Shown: one piece after another, positions 27,729 through 37,037 of the stretch
How positions within the stretch are numbered: the stretch's first letter is position 1
Layout: every line of letters starts with the position of its first letter
DNA from: Flaviramulus_B aquimarinus
GTDB lineage: Bacteria > Bacteroidota > Bacteroidia > Flavobacteriales > Flavobacteriaceae
Reading direction: 5' to 3'
DNA: 64,000 nucleotides
Assembly (NCBI RefSeq): GCF_039543205.1
Contig: NZ_BAABJH010000006.1
Coordinates: 1-64,000, forward strand
Program-made: the position numbers and the translations under genes
The notes under the pieces: generated by a model
The model's database searches: none
Told to the model about the DNA's origin: nothing
Seen by the model: the letters and a program-made list of their open reading frames with translations, nothing else

Positions 27729-28685
27729 TTAATTTAGTTTAAGGGTTTCTCTCAAAATTTCATCCTGATTACTATTCTTTTCCCAGTAAGCCGATTTTAT
27801 GGTTTTTAGTTTGGAGGCTTTGGTTCTTAAAATTTTGGCATGAGGTCCAAAACCGCTTTTAAAGGTTTCTTCCCACCCTAAAATCTCATAAGGAAAGTTT
27901 GGATTAAATACTATGGTAAGCGTTCTGTTTAGCTCTGGGTAACTTATGGAATAGGCGCTTCCTGATAAAGTAGCTATAGCTTTATACGCTTTAATGGGAA
28001 CATGGCGTAACCTAGTGTATTCAAATGAAGGGATGATTTCTAAATTCCCTGTTGGTAATGATTTTGGATTGATGCGTAACTGTGTCCATAATTCATTTTC
28101 TAAAATGGATTTTTCAAGTTTTAAATGTGCATCTGCTTCACCTTCAAAATAGGAATGCGATAGGATTTCAAATTGGTCTCTATTATTAAGCTGTGCATAA
28201 ACATGACCACACCATTCTTGCATAGAACTTGATACTTTTATAGCATGTTCATTATTTGCAACAGGGTAGAAAGTACTTTGCATAATGGAATACGGATATA
28301 TACCTGTATTGAATTTTTTAGTGGCATTTAATTTTAAAACGGAAACATTATTCGTGTTTTGATGATCTGCTTTGACTTGAATGTTTGGTAAAAAATCTTC
28401 GGTTACGTAAATTAAAACAGCTTTACCTTCTCTAATCTCCCCATAACGGGCTTGTTCTAATTTATAAGATGAAATTTCAGCTTCTCCAGCATACCAATAG
28501 CTGTTGAATTCTGGTGATAGCTTTGTTGCAGGCTTTTTGGTTTCAGTATTAGTGACCGAATGATAAGCGATATCTTTATTTTGACTTTCTTTTTTACATG
28601 ACGTCATAAGTAATATGAATCCAATTGATATCCAAAACAGTAGTTCAGCCTTTATAATTTTTTTAAGTTTATTAATCGTGTCCAT
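27729..28685 (-). CDS. Conserved lipoprotein of unknown function
   Basis: The 318-residue protein has an N-terminal hydrophobic segment ending in a lipobox-like LLMTSCKK (Cys near residue 30). The mature part is beta-rich and contains YWYAGEAEISSYKLEQARYGEIREGKAVLIYVTEDF, followed by several aromatic-rich strands. Close homologues in Flavobacteriia are often mislabelled as Maf because they follow the maf gene. Nothing of the Maf fold is present. It is the last gene of the six-gene operon. No enzymatic motif is recognised. Confidence 0.7.
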   Translation of the reverse strand: MDTINKLKKIIKAELLFWISIGFILLMTSCKKESQNKDIAYHSVTNTETKKPATKLSPEFNSYWYAGEAEISSYKLEQARYGEIREGKAVLIYVTEDFLPNIQVKADHQNTNNVSVLKLNATKKFNTGIYPYSIMQSTFYPVANNEHAIKVSSSMQEWCGHVYAQLNNRDQFEILSHSYFEGEADAHLKLEKSILENELWTQLRINPKSLPTGNLEIIPSFEYTRLRHVPIKAYKAIATLSGSAYSISYPELNRTLTIVFNPNFPYEILGWEETFKSGFGPHAKILRTKASKLKTIKSAYWEKNSNQDEILRETLKLN

Positions 28686-28702
28686 AGCGTAAAGTTACAA
28701 AC

Positions 28703-29296
28703 TTAGGCCGTGTCCGCAATGTTATTTAACGTTTTGTAAACAAGATGGGTAGGTAAGCCCATAACGTTAAAATAAGAGCCTTCTATTTTAGTAACACCAA
28801 TTTGTCCTATCCATTCTTGAATGCCATAAGCTCCAGCTTTATCGAAAGGTTTATAAGTGTTTATGTAGTATTGGATTTCAGCATCAGATAATGCTTTAAA
28901 AGTGACTTTAGTAATGTTATGAAGTGTTTTTTCGTAGTTAGTAGTTGTGAAACAAACCGATGTAATAACTTCGTGTGTTTGATTGCTCAATGATTTTAAA
29001 ATGCTGAATGCTTCATGTTCATCACGCGGTTTCCCTAAAGCTTTATCATTATGCCAAACAATAGTATCACTGGTAATTAATATGTCATCGGGTTTTAATT
29101 CGTCTTTAAACGGTAATGCTTTTAGCTGGGCGAGGTAATTGCTGATTTCAAAATGAGTTAGCCGATTAGGATATTCTTCTTTTACGGGTTTTAAACGTAC
29201 TTCAAAATCTAATTCTAAATTTTTAAAAAAGGCTTGTCTTCTAGGAGAGCCCGAAGCTAAAATGATGTGATGGTTTTTTAATTTTTCGTTAAGCAT
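28703..29296 (-). CDS. maf: Maf-like nucleoside triphosphate pyrophosphatase
   Basis: The 197-residue protein begins with the Maf signature LASGSPRRQAFF (residues 13-24) and has SDTIVW near 75 and LGKPRDEHEAF near 86. It ends with YFNVMGLPTHLVY. Maf proteins hydrolyse modified or canonical (d)NTPs to NMPs as housecleaning enzymes. Its ATG overlaps the stop of the prenyltransferase gene by one base, showing translational coupling. Confidence 0.92.
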   Translation of the reverse strand: MLNEKLKNHHIILASGSPRRQAFFKNLELDFEVRLKPVKEEYPNRLTHFEISNYLAQLKALPFKDELKPDDILITSDTIVWHNDKALGKPRDEHEAFSILKSLSNQTHEVITSVCFTTTNYEKTLHNITKVTFKALSDAEIQYYINTYKPFDKAGAYGIQEWIGQIGVTKIEGSYFNVMGLPTHLVYKTLNNIADTA

Positions 29297-30210
29297 TAAT
29301 TCAAAATTACATACTTGTATAAAAGTAACGAAAGCATACCAAAAAGCATGACTAATTTATACATATTGCTAATATAACGAATGTCTTTTTTTGTTTCTGC
29401 ACTAAATGTTTTTATAGTAATGTAGATAAGTGGTGCAATAACAAAAATTAAAAAATAGCCAACGGCTACTTGTTGCTTGTATAGATTTGAAATAACATAA
29501 TGTATAATGGCTGCTAGCGGAATAAAATTTAAAACAGATAAAACGTTTTTGGTACGTTCTCTTCCAATGGCTATGGGTAAGGTGTTCATCCCAGCGTTAT
29601 AATCACCATCAATGTCTTCAATGTCTTTGGCTATTTCTCTTAGTAGATTAATACTAAAGGCAAATAAGGCATAATCTAAAATGATTTTAAAAAACACGAT
29701 TTGCGTTTGTTGATTTGAAGGCATTATGTTTGGTAGTAATTCAAAAACACCTACAATAATAAGACTTAATGCCACGAGTATGGATATGATAATATTACCA
29801 ATTAAAAACGTGCGTTTTAAATAGGTAGCATACACATAAAGCAATACCGAAATAATAACAAATATGGAAAAAAACGGGGCCCTATTAACTTTATGTGATA
29901 AATAAAAACCAAGGCCAACGCCAATTAAATTAAGGATAATAAAAAGATTGTAAGCTGTTTTTTCTGAAATGGATTTACCAATTATAACCTTCTCAGGTTT
30001 ATTAATAATATCTGTTTCAATATCATTAATGTCGTTAATAATGTTTCCTGCAGCGGCAATAGAAATGGTTGCCAGGATTAAAAGCATAATACCAAACCCA
30101 TCTAAACTTGTTGAAACGCCAAAAGGCTCTAAAAGGGCATATTTAATAAGTAATTGCACAAGTGCAATCATTAATAAATTTTTCCAACGGATGAGGTTTA
30201 AGACATTCAA
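29296..30210 (-). CDS. UbiA-family prenyltransferase (geranylgeranylglycerol-phosphate geranylgeranyltransferase-like)
   Basis: The 304-residue integral membrane protein has about eight to nine hydrophobic helices. Both Asp-rich motifs of UbiA enzymes are present: NDINDIETDIINKPE (near residue 63) and DIEDIDGDYNAGMNTLP (near 196). These bind Mg-diphosphate. Homologues in Bacteroidota are assigned to the archaeal-type second prenylation of glycerol phosphate, but a menaquinone-type or another aromatic acceptor cannot be excluded from sequence. It sits in the operon with kdsC and maf. Confidence 0.85.
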   Translation of the reverse strand: MNVLNLIRWKNLLMIALVQLLIKYALLEPFGVSTSLDGFGIMLLILATISIAAAGNIINDINDIETDIINKPEKVIIGKSISEKTAYNLFIILNLIGVGLGFYLSHKVNRAPFFSIFVIISVLLYVYATYLKRTFLIGNIIISILVALSLIIVGVFELLPNIMPSNQQTQIVFFKIILDYALFAFSINLLREIAKDIEDIDGDYNAGMNTLPIAIGRERTKNVLSVLNFIPLAAIIHYVISNLYKQQVAVGYFLIFVIAPLIYITIKTFSAETKKDIRYISNMYKLVMLFGMLSLLLYKYVILN

Positions 30211-30213
30211 ATG

Positions 30214-30540
30214 CTAAAAGTTTGATGCTAGTTTATCAATGAAAAACTTAATAATAAAGAAAATAGGAATCGCTATTAGGACAAACGCAACTATAGTTTT
30301 TTGAGTTCGAATTTTATTATACGTTCTTATTTTATCTTTTATAACCTTTTTATCTGCTTTACTTAGTTTTTTGTGAAGAAAGTTAACTTTATAATGATAG
30401 TGAGTTTCACTATTAAGTTTTTCTTTTAAGGTTGAAAAAGCTTTATTTGAAGTTTGATTAAAAACACTTTGGTTATTTCCAAAACCAATGTATCCAAAAC
30501 CTATGCTATGTCTTCTTTTATTTCTTGCCAAATCTAACAA
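30214..30540 (-). CDS. Small basic membrane-anchored protein
   Basis: The 108-residue protein has a Lys/Arg-rich soluble part (about 1-80; includes HKKLSKADKKVIKDKIRTYNKIR) and one C-terminal membrane helix (about 82-101, IVAFVLIAIPIFFIIKFFID). It lies directly between kdsC (stop and start adjacent) and the prenyltransferase (3-base gap). No family is recognised. It is retained here because of the operon packing. Confidence 0.7.
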   Translation of the reverse strand: MLDLARNKRRHSIGFGYIGFGNNQSVFNQTSNKAFSTLKEKLNSETHYHYKVNFLHKKLSKADKKVIKDKIRTYNKIRTQKTIVAFVLIAIPIFFIIKFFIDKLASNF

Positions 30541-31071
30541 TTAATCATATTTAGCCCCAAAATTCCCATTCCATTTTCCTTGAACTTTTAATACTTGTTC
30601 AATCACATCTCTAACCGCGCCTTTTCCGCCTTTTTTATGCGAAATGTATTTTGAAATAGCTTTTATCTCAGGAACGGCATCTTGAGGGCAACATGGCAAT
30701 CCTATACCTTTCATAACAGGATAATCTGGAATGTCATCACCCATATACAATACATTTTCAGACTTGATGGATTTTTTATTAAAATAATCATCAAGCTGTT
30801 CTATTTTGTTGTGCGCTCCTAAATAAATATCGGTAATTCCTAGGTTACTCAGTCGTGAACGTACACCTTCGTTAGAACCACCAGAGATAATACAAACATT
30901 AAGCCCTTTGTCTACCGCAGTTTTTAGAGCATAGCCATCTTTAATGTTCATGGTTCTTAGCATTTCGCCAGTTGTGGTAACGCTAACAGAGCCGTCGGTT
31001 AAAACACCATCCACATCAAAAATAAATGTGGTAATATGCTCTAAATATTCTTTATAACTTTTTTCTTCCAT
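30541..31071 (-). CDS. kdsC: KdsC-type HAD phosphatase (3-deoxy-D-manno-octulosonate 8-phosphate phosphatase)
   Basis: The 176-residue C0-type HAD enzyme carries the nucleophile motif FDVDGVLTDG (near residues 17-26), the Ser/Thr motif IISGG, a Lys motif region, and GDDIPDYPVM (near 112-121). It removes phosphate from KDO 8-phosphate in LPS inner-core synthesis. The gene overlaps the DUF2520 gene by 20 bases. Length and lack of a cap domain fit KdsC. Confidence 0.9.
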   Translation of the reverse strand: MEEKSYKEYLEHITTFIFDVDGVLTDGSVSVTTTGEMLRTMNIKDGYALKTAVDKGLNVCIISGGSNEGVRSRLSNLGITDIYLGAHNKIEQLDDYFNKKSIKSENVLYMGDDIPDYPVMKGIGLPCCPQDAVPEIKAISKYISHKKGGKGAVRDVIEQVLKVQGKWNGNFGAKYD

Positions 31072-31819
31072 GGGTGTCTTGTATAGAGGTTGTTAGGAGT
31101 TGGTATATGTCCTTATGCTGTTGTTTTTCTAAGGATTTTAAATGCTTTTTTATGGTTTTTTTATCATTGCGTTTTGCAGGCCCCGTTTGTGCCATATAAG
31201 GGGAAACATCTTGAATTTTTTTTGCAGTTTCCAATATAAGCGGTTTAAGCATATCGAATTCTGCGCCTTCACTTTCTGTAATTTCATGACCAATCCTATA
31301 GAGTTGATTGGTGAAATTGTTAACGAAAACCGCAGCTAGGTGTAGAACACGTCGCTGGTCACTGTTTATTCTTTTTGTTGGACTTCCTGTGCTTTTAGCT
31401 AATGCTTTTAAAACAGGGTAGCTTTTTTTATCGATAGTTTCAATACAAATAGGCACATTGGCAAAATCCATTTCTGTATTCTTACTAAACGTTTGCAAAG
31501 GGTATAATACGCCACGTTTGTGTTTTTTATCAATATCATAAACACTAACACTTCCGGAGGTATGAACCACCAATTTATTTTCAAAAGGAAGTTTTGAAGA
31601 AAGGGCACCAATAACATCATCGCTAACCGCTAGAATATAGACATCGGCATCTTTTAATGCGTTTAAGTCGTTAGTGATATCTACAACGTTTTTATAGGGA
31701 GTTATAGACTCTATATTTCTGTTAAACCATTGAATTACAGAAACTTCGTTTGAATTACTGAAAGCTTTAAATAAATGTGTGGCAACATTACCTGCACCGA
31801 GAATTACTACTGAAATCAT
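31052..31819 (-). CDS. Rossmann-fold and DUF2520 domain protein
   Basis: The 255-residue protein has an N-terminal NAD(P)-binding fold (MISVVILGAGNVATHLFKAF) similar to pyrroline-5-carboxylate reductase and F420-dependent NADP reductases. A C-terminal all-alpha DUF2520 domain follows (QRRVLHLAAVFVNNFTNQLYRIG near residue 155). It heads the six-gene operon that continues with kdsC. The substrate is unknown. Confidence 0.85.
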   Translation of the reverse strand: MISVVILGAGNVATHLFKAFSNSNEVSVIQWFNRNIESITPYKNVVDITNDLNALKDADVYILAVSDDVIGALSSKLPFENKLVVHTSGSVSVYDIDKKHKRGVLYPLQTFSKNTEMDFANVPICIETIDKKSYPVLKALAKSTGSPTKRINSDQRRVLHLAAVFVNNFTNQLYRIGHEITESEGAEFDMLKPLILETAKKIQDVSPYMAQTGPAKRNDKKTIKKHLKSLEKQQHKDIYQLLTTSIQDTHGRKKL

Positions 31820-31954
31820 ATTGCTAAAATAAGCAAGAATTACGATTTACGATTTAAGAATTACGATTTTTTAGTCTTTAAATTTTAGTGTTTCATTTTA
31901 ATTCTTTGGGCCTTTGCGTCTTTGCGCGAAATAAATAGTTTAATTTTGATTACT

Positions 31955-32353
31955 ATGCATAAAAAAGACATTCAAACTAGAGACGATGTATTTTTATTAG
32001 TATCATCCTTCTATAAAAAAGTTAGAAAAGACGATGTTTTAGGGCCTTTTTTTAATGATATCATTAAAGATTGGGATGCGCATCTAGATAGATTAACAAC
32101 CTTCTGGGAAACAAGTTTATTTATGACCCGAAAGTTAGAACATAAATACCAAGGCGACCCTCTGGCAGCTCACGTAAAAGTGGATAAGGAAAATAATAAT
32201 AGTATAACCGAGTTGCATTTTGGTTTGTGGCTAAACCTTTGGTTTGAAACTATAGAAGAACTTTTTGAAGGCGACTATGCCGAAAACGCCAAACGACGCG
32301 CCAGAAAAATGGGAACGTTTTTGTATTTGAAGATTTTTGAAGCGAGGGCTTAG
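31955..32353 (+). CDS. Group III truncated haemoglobin
   Basis: The protein is 132 residues from the ATG at 31955 (MHKKDIQTRDDVF); an upstream in-frame ATG would add 11 unrelated residues. The 2-on-2 globin shows VSSFYKKVRKDDVLGPFF (B/CD region), FWETSLFMTRKLEHKYQGDPLAAHVKV (E-F with the proximal His in AAHVKV) and HFGLWLNLWFETIEELFEG (G helix). The WETSLF and HFxxWL signatures place it in group III. Ligand binding and redox roles are likely but not shown. A TAATTTTG box lies only 7 bases before the ATG. Confidence 0.88.
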   Translation: MHKKDIQTRDDVFLLVSSFYKKVRKDDVLGPFFNDIIKDWDAHLDRLTTFWETSLFMTRKLEHKYQGDPLAAHVKVDKENNNSITELHFGLWLNLWFETIEELFEGDYAENAKRRARKMGTFLYLKIFEARA

Positions 32354-32662
32354 TTAGTAGTCATTAGTCATTAGGGAAAAGTCAAAAGTCTATAGTCAGC
32401 CTATGTGCTCAGTCGCAGTCTCAGTATTCAAATTTTTGAGCCTTTGCGCCTTTGTGTCTTAGCGTGAAAAAACAAAGCGCAGAGTAAACAGTCTCCCGTC
32501 TTCAGTCATCGGTCTTCCAACTTCAGTCATCGGTCTTCCAACTTTCAAAGCATTTCAAATAAACATAAAACCTGCATTATAGCATTTTTTTAAAACGTTT
32601 TTAACATATATAAATAAACTATAATCCTTAAATTTGCACAACCTAAAAAACGGGTTCAAATC
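32354..32662. repeat. 309-bp intergenic stretch with short tandem and dispersed repeats
   Basis: A 21-base unit (CTTCAGTCATCGGTCTTCCAA) occurs twice in tandem at about 32500-32541. The phrase GAGCCTTTGCGCCTTTGTGTCTTAGCGTGAA at 32438-32467 resembles GGGCCTTTGCGTCTTTGCGCGAA at 31909-31930, so copies of one dispersed repeat stand on both sides of the haemoglobin gene. AGTCATTAGTCATTAG lies near 32357. No gene is seen. Confidence 0.6.
32629..32636 (+). promoter_or_regulatory. -7 box of the ccsBA promoter
   Basis: TAAATTTG, followed by CAC, fits the TAnnTTTG element 27 bases before the ATG of the cytochrome c assembly gene. The -33 element is not clear (only a T-rich run near 32600). Confidence 0.45.
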
Positions 32663-35600
32663 ATGCAAAAAAAACTTGCCAATATTTTCTTTTCAACACG
32701 ACTTACTGCCTTTTTATTTATTGCTTTTGCTGCCGCTATGGCAACCGGTACTATTTTAGATGCTGGGCAAGAAACATCGCCAACGCCATACACCAGAAAC
32801 TTAATTTATAATGCCTGGTGGTTTGAGGCTATTATGGTGTTTTTCGTGATTAATTTTACAGGCAATATTTTCAGATTCAGATTGTATAAAAAAGAGAAAT
32901 GGGCTACCTTCATTTTGCATATATCCTTTATTTTTATTTTGCTAGGTGCTTTTATTACACGTTATGCCAGTTTTGAGGGGATGATGGCAATTCGTGAAGG
33001 CAGTACCGAAAACAGTTTTCTTTCACAAAAAACATATATCACAACCTATATTGATGGCGATTACAAAATTGATGGTGTTCCACAACGACTGCCTATTGAA
33101 CGCGAAGTCGATTTTTCTGGACGCCTAGATAACGATTTTAAGATTGAAACCAAATACAACCAACAACCTGTAACTATTGAGTTAGAAAAGTTTATAGTTG
33201 GCGCAGAAGAAGATATCATCCCTAATGAAAACGGCGAGGCATATCTAAAAATTGTTGAAGCAGGTGCCAATGGACCACATAACCATTTTTTAAAAGTTGG
33301 ACAAATTAGTAGTATCCACAATGTATTATTTGCACTTAATAAACCAACCGATGGCGCCATAAATATTACGTATCAAGGCGATTCGTTGAATATAAAATCG
33401 CCGTTTGAAGGCGAGTACATGACCATGGCTACCCGAGCACAAGGCAAGTTGGTAAAAGATAGTTTACAGCCTTTAGTATTGCGTTCCAGATATATCATCG
33501 GTAATATGCAAATGGTATTCCCGAAACCCGTAACCAAAGGTGTTTTTGATATTGTTCAAAAATCGCAATTACTAAAAAATGATGAAGATGGTTTGGTGCT
33601 GAAAGTCACCACTAATGGCGAAACACAAAAGATTGGTTTACTTGGCGGACAGGGCACAAGCGGCAAGTTTAAACAAATACAAGTAGGCGGATTGAATTTT
33701 GCATTTAAATACGGTTCTAAAGTTTTAGAGCTGCCTTTTTCAATAAAGTTAAATGATTTTGAAGCCGAGCGTTACCCAGGAACCGAGCGAGGCTATTCTG
33801 CGTATTCAAGTGAAGTCACAGTTTTAGATGCTAATGCAGAAGACTATGATTATAAGATTTTTATGAATAATATTTTAGATCATGGCGGGTATCGTTTTTT
33901 TCAATCCAGTTTTGACCCGGATGAAAAAGGAACGATTCTGTCTGTAAACCATGATTATTGGGGTACTTTAATTACTTACATAGGCTATTTTATGCTCTAT
34001 TTCGGGTTAATGGCTATTCTGTTTTCTAAACATTCTCGTTTTGGCGATTTAAAGGTTCGACTAGAAAAGGTAAAAGCCAAAAAAGCCAAACTGCTTACGG
34101 TTATCCTACTGTGTTTTGGGCTGAACACTTTTGCACAAGAACATCATGAAGGCGATGGTCACGACCATTCAAAGCCAACCAAAGCACAAATAGATTCTAT
34201 TCTTCAAGCCAATATGACACCTAAAGCCCATGCTAATAAATTTGGTCATTTAGTCATTCAGGATTTAAGCGGACGTATGATGCCTGTGAATACCTATGCT
34301 TCAGAAATGCTCAGAAAGTTAAGTAAGCATGATACTTATGCGGATTTTGATGCCAATCAAGTGTTTTTATCCATACAAGAAAGCCCGATGCTTTGGTATA
34401 ACGTACCCATTATTTACTTAAAATTAAAAAAGGGCGATTCTATTAGGAAACTAATTGGCGTTGATAAAAGTGAAAAATATGTGGCATTAGCCGATTTCTT
34501 TTCGGATCGCGGCGAGTACAAATTAGCCCCTTATTTAGATGAAGCTTATAAAGCCCAAGTGCCTAACGGGTTTCAAAAGGAATTTAAAGAAACCGATCAG
34601 CGTGTTAACCTGTTATACAATACGGTAGAAGGGATGTCTTTAAAAATATTTCCTATTCCTGAAGATGATAATAACACGTGGATTTCAAATTTTGATTATA
34701 GACAAGATGCATCAAAAATAAAAGATTCCCTGTATTCAAATTTTGTAAGAAATGGGTTTAGAGCCTATTTATTTACTTTAAACCAAGCCAAACAATCGGG
34801 CGATTTTAAAGAAGCCGAAAAGCTGTTAGCCGCCTTTAAGAAAACCCAACACCGTTATGGCGGCGCCGTGATGCTTAGCGACGATAAAGTAAAAACCGAA
34901 GTGCTTTACAATAAGTATGATATTTTTAAAAAACTGTTCAGTTGGTATATGTATGCCGGTAGTTTGATGTTTATTCTGCTTATCGTTCAAATATTTAATG
35001 ATAAACGGAAACTCGTTAATGTTTCTGTAACCGTGTTTAAGTTTATCATTTTAGGCCTGTTTGTATTACACACTGCTGGTTTAATAACCCGTTGGTATAT
35101 TTCGGGGCATGCGCCGTGGAGTGATGCTTACGAGTCTATGATTTATGTGGCTTGGGCCACCATGTTTTTTGGTTTAGCCTTTGGACGTAAAAGCGATTTA
35201 ACCATAGCATCAACAGCGTTTGTAACAGCCATGATTTTAATGATAGCCCATTGGAATTGGATGGATCCCGCTATAGCCAACCTACAGCCCGTTTTAAATA
35301 GTTATTGGCTCATGATTCACGTGGCGGTTATTGTGGCGAGTTACGGGCCGTTTACATTAGGAATGATTTTGGGTGTGGTGAGTTTGTTGCTTATGATTTT
35401 TACAAATCAGAAGAACAAAACAAAAATGGCACTCAACATAAAAGAGTTGACCATAATTAATGAAATGGCTTTAACCGTTGGATTGGTCATGCTAACCATA
35501 GGAAACTTTTTAGGCGGTATGTGGGCCAATGAAAGTTGGGGACGCTATTGGGGTTGGGACCCTAAAGAAACCTGGGCGCTTATTAGTATTATGATTTATG

Positions 35601-35848
35601 CCTTTGTCATCCATATGCGATTGGTTCCAGGACTACGTAGCCGTTGGGGATTTAATTTAGCGTCCATTATCGCTTTTGCGAGTATTATCATGACCTATTT
35701 TGGGGTGAATTTTTACTTAGCTGGTTTACATAGTTATGCCAGTGGCGACCAAATTGTCAGCGTTAAATTTATAAGCATTACTTGTGCTATCGTTGCCGTT
35801 TTAGCGTTTTTTGCGTATCGCGGTTATGCGAAGCACTTTAAGAAGTGA
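32663..35848 (+). CDS. ccsA: Fused cytochrome c assembly protein CcsBA (ResB-CcsA, system II)
   Basis: The 1061-residue protein delivers haem across the inner membrane and attaches it to apocytochromes c. The N-terminal half is ResB-like: membrane helices at about 12-30, 53-70 and 80-100, a long periplasmic domain, and a helix near 440. A second periplasmic segment starts with a signal-like helix ending in NTFAQ and a His-rich stretch (EHHEGDGHDHSK, near 492-503). The CcsA half (from about 755) contains RWYISGHAPWSDAYESM and the haem-handling WGRYWGWDPKETWAL motif near 957-971. The fused form is usual in Bacteroidota. Confidence 0.93.
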   Translation: MQKKLANIFFSTRLTAFLFIAFAAAMATGTILDAGQETSPTPYTRNLIYNAWWFEAIMVFFVINFTGNIFRFRLYKKEKWATFILHISFIFILLGAFITRYASFEGMMAIREGSTENSFLSQKTYITTYIDGDYKIDGVPQRLPIEREVDFSGRLDNDFKIETKYNQQPVTIELEKFIVGAEEDIIPNENGEAYLKIVEAGANGPHNHFLKVGQISSIHNVLFALNKPTDGAINITYQGDSLNIKSPFEGEYMTMATRAQGKLVKDSLQPLVLRSRYIIGNMQMVFPKPVTKGVFDIVQKSQLLKNDEDGLVLKVTTNGETQKIGLLGGQGTSGKFKQIQVGGLNFAFKYGSKVLELPFSIKLNDFEAERYPGTERGYSAYSSEVTVLDANAEDYDYKIFMNNILDHGGYRFFQSSFDPDEKGTILSVNHDYWGTLITYIGYFMLYFGLMAILFSKHSRFGDLKVRLEKVKAKKAKLLTVILLCFGLNTFAQEHHEGDGHDHSKPTKAQIDSILQANMTPKAHANKFGHLVIQDLSGRMMPVNTYASEMLRKLSKHDTYADFDANQVFLSIQESPMLWYNVPIIYLKLKKGDSIRKLIGVDKSEKYVALADFFSDRGEYKLAPYLDEAYKAQVPNGFQKEFKETDQRVNLLYNTVEGMSLKIFPIPEDDNNTWISNFDYRQDASKIKDSLYSNFVRNGFRAYLFTLNQAKQSGDFKEAEKLLAAFKKTQHRYGGAVMLSDDKVKTEVLYNKYDIFKKLFSWYMYAGSLMFILLIVQIFNDKRKLVNVSVTVFKFIILGLFVLHTAGLITRWYISGHAPWSDAYESMIYVAWATMFFGLAFGRKSDLTIASTAFVTAMILMIAHWNWMDPAIANLQPVLNSYWLMIHVAVIVASYGPFTLGMILGVVSLLLMIFTNQKNKTKMALNIKELTIINEMALTVGLVMLTIGNFLGGMWANESWGRYWGWDPKETWALISIMIYAFVIHMRLVPGLRSRWGFNLASIIAFASIIMTYFGVNFYLAGLHSYASGDQIVSVKFISITCAIVAVLAFFAYRGYAKHFKK

Positions 35849-35863
35849 TTTTAATAGATTAAA

Positions 35864-36307
35864 ATGAAGGCATTAGAAAACAGACTGGAACACTTAATTC
35901 AATTGGGAGTTGAGGGTATTTCTAAAGCTTCAGAATCTAAATTGACCTATAGCGTATCTCCTGAAAAATGGTCTAAAAAGGAAATATTAGGACATTTAAT
36001 TGATTCTGGAGTCAATAATCTGCAACGCTTTACAGAAATTCAATTTAAAACGAAACCCTATACGTTTGATAATTATAAGCAAGCGGACTTAGTGAAAGCG
36101 AATGATTATCAACATGCTGAAATAAACGAACTTCTAGGTTTATGGAAGGCTATTAATAACAGAATCCGCTATTTGTTTAGTATTCAGAATGAAACCACTT
36201 TAGGTTATAAGGTTGTTTTGGGTTCTGGAGAAGTTTCTGATTTGCAATTTTTAATGGTGGATTATGTGGACCATTTGGAATATCATTTGAAGCAGATTTT
36301 GGGTTAA
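35864..36307 (+). CDS. DinB-family protein
   Basis: The 147-residue helical protein has a first-helix signature SPEKWSKKEILGHLIDSGVNNLQRF (about 31-55) and a late VDYVDHLEYHLKQIL with the His pair expected to bind metal. It lies 15 bases after ccsBA and may be read with it. It is the last chromosomal gene before the cassette region and its stop codon is 56 bases from the 191-bp repeat. It is only distantly similar to the DinB protein at 3532. Confidence 0.75.
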   Translation: MKALENRLEHLIQLGVEGISKASESKLTYSVSPEKWSKKEILGHLIDSGVNNLQRFTEIQFKTKPYTFDNYKQADLVKANDYQHAEINELLGLWKAINNRIRYLFSIQNETTLGYKVVLGSGEVSDLQFLMVDYVDHLEYHLKQILG

Positions 36308-36362
36308 GCTTTATAAGATTTGGTTTGTTGACTTCTAGGGTTTAATTAAGCCCTTATCATGT

Positions 36363-36553
36363 CTTTTCTTGTTTTTTATCCATAGAATGCGGTAGCCATA
36401 TTAGGGAACAGCAGGGAAGCATACACTAAGCCATAGAAATCAACAATAAAACTGTCATAAGTCCCTTGGATTGTTTGTTGAAAAGTAATACATTGCATAT
36501 ATAAGCGATATAACAGCAACTTTATAGATAAAAGTGCTGTTATACAATTGTTG
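36363..36553. repeat. 191-bp direct repeat, copy A (leader / insertion-site candidate)
   Basis: It is nearly identical to 40989-41179; the differences lie mostly in the loop of the terminal hairpin (36510-36544: TATAACAGCA paired with TGCTGTTATA). Identity starts at CTTTTCTTG and stops right after CAATTGTTG; from there each copy enters a different gene cassette. The architecture stem - CAATT - GTT resembles the right half of the attC-like sites. Candidate reading: an attI-like site with its leader. No convincing gene is encoded in it. Confidence 0.8.
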
Positions 36554-36581
36554 CCACACATTAAAACCAACTTTAAATTCA

Positions 36582-37037
36582 ATGAAAGTTTTAGGAATTA
36601 GAAACAGCCCAACTGATATCAGATTTGCCATATCTGAAAAAATTAATGGTTCAATCACTTTAGAAAATATTTCAGGGGAAAATAAGCTTGTCTTTCCAAA
36701 GCACCTTACTATGTTGAGTGAAAAAGTTGGTTGGCTATATCAAGAGTTTGACAATATTCTTTCAAATAATCCAGACATTAAAATTATCGCGGTGAAACAA
36801 AATGAAAATGTAAGTACAAAATATTCAAAAGTACAAGAAACTGCTTTTTATGATTCTATCGCTCATTTAATAGGAAATCACAAAGGAATTCCTGTAAAAT
36901 CTTACGTATATAACAATATTGGAACTAGAAGCAAAGAAGTTCAAAACTTCGCTGAAAGTTACACAGGGAAAACAACAAAATATTGGAATTCGAAAATGGC
37001 TGATGCAATAGCTGTAACAATTAAAGAACTTAAATAA
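36582..37037 (+). CDS. Putative RuvC/RNase H-fold protein (cassette A, first gene)
   Basis: The protein is 151 residues from the ATG at 36582 (MKVLGIRNSP); an open extension to 36534 runs into the 191-bp repeat and is not credible. The opening strand MKVLGIRNSPTDIRFAI, the central strand IKIIAVKQNE and a final helix with KMADAIAVTIKEL resemble the small RNase H-like proteins of the DUF3010/RuvC-like type. Acidic catalytic residues cannot be assigned with certainty. Its stop codon overlaps the start of the kinase gene (TAATG), so the two are translationally coupled. Confidence 0.6.
   Translation: MKVLGIRNSPTDIRFAISEKINGSITLENISGENKLVFPKHLTMLSEKVGWLYQEFDNILSNNPDIKIIAVKQNENVSTKYSKVQETAFYDSIAHLIGNHKGIPVKSYVYNNIGTRSKEVQNFAESYTGKTTKYWNSKMADAIAVTIKELK

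Noticed and set aside
27729..28685. Second Maf protein
   Set aside because: Homologues carry that label in places, but the Maf motifs are absent and the protein has a lipobox; the true maf is the adjacent gene.
36363..36582. Leftward open frames of 67-68 codons across repeat copy A
   Set aside because: They consist of repeat and hairpin sequence, and the equivalent DNA in copy B does not support a conserved protein.
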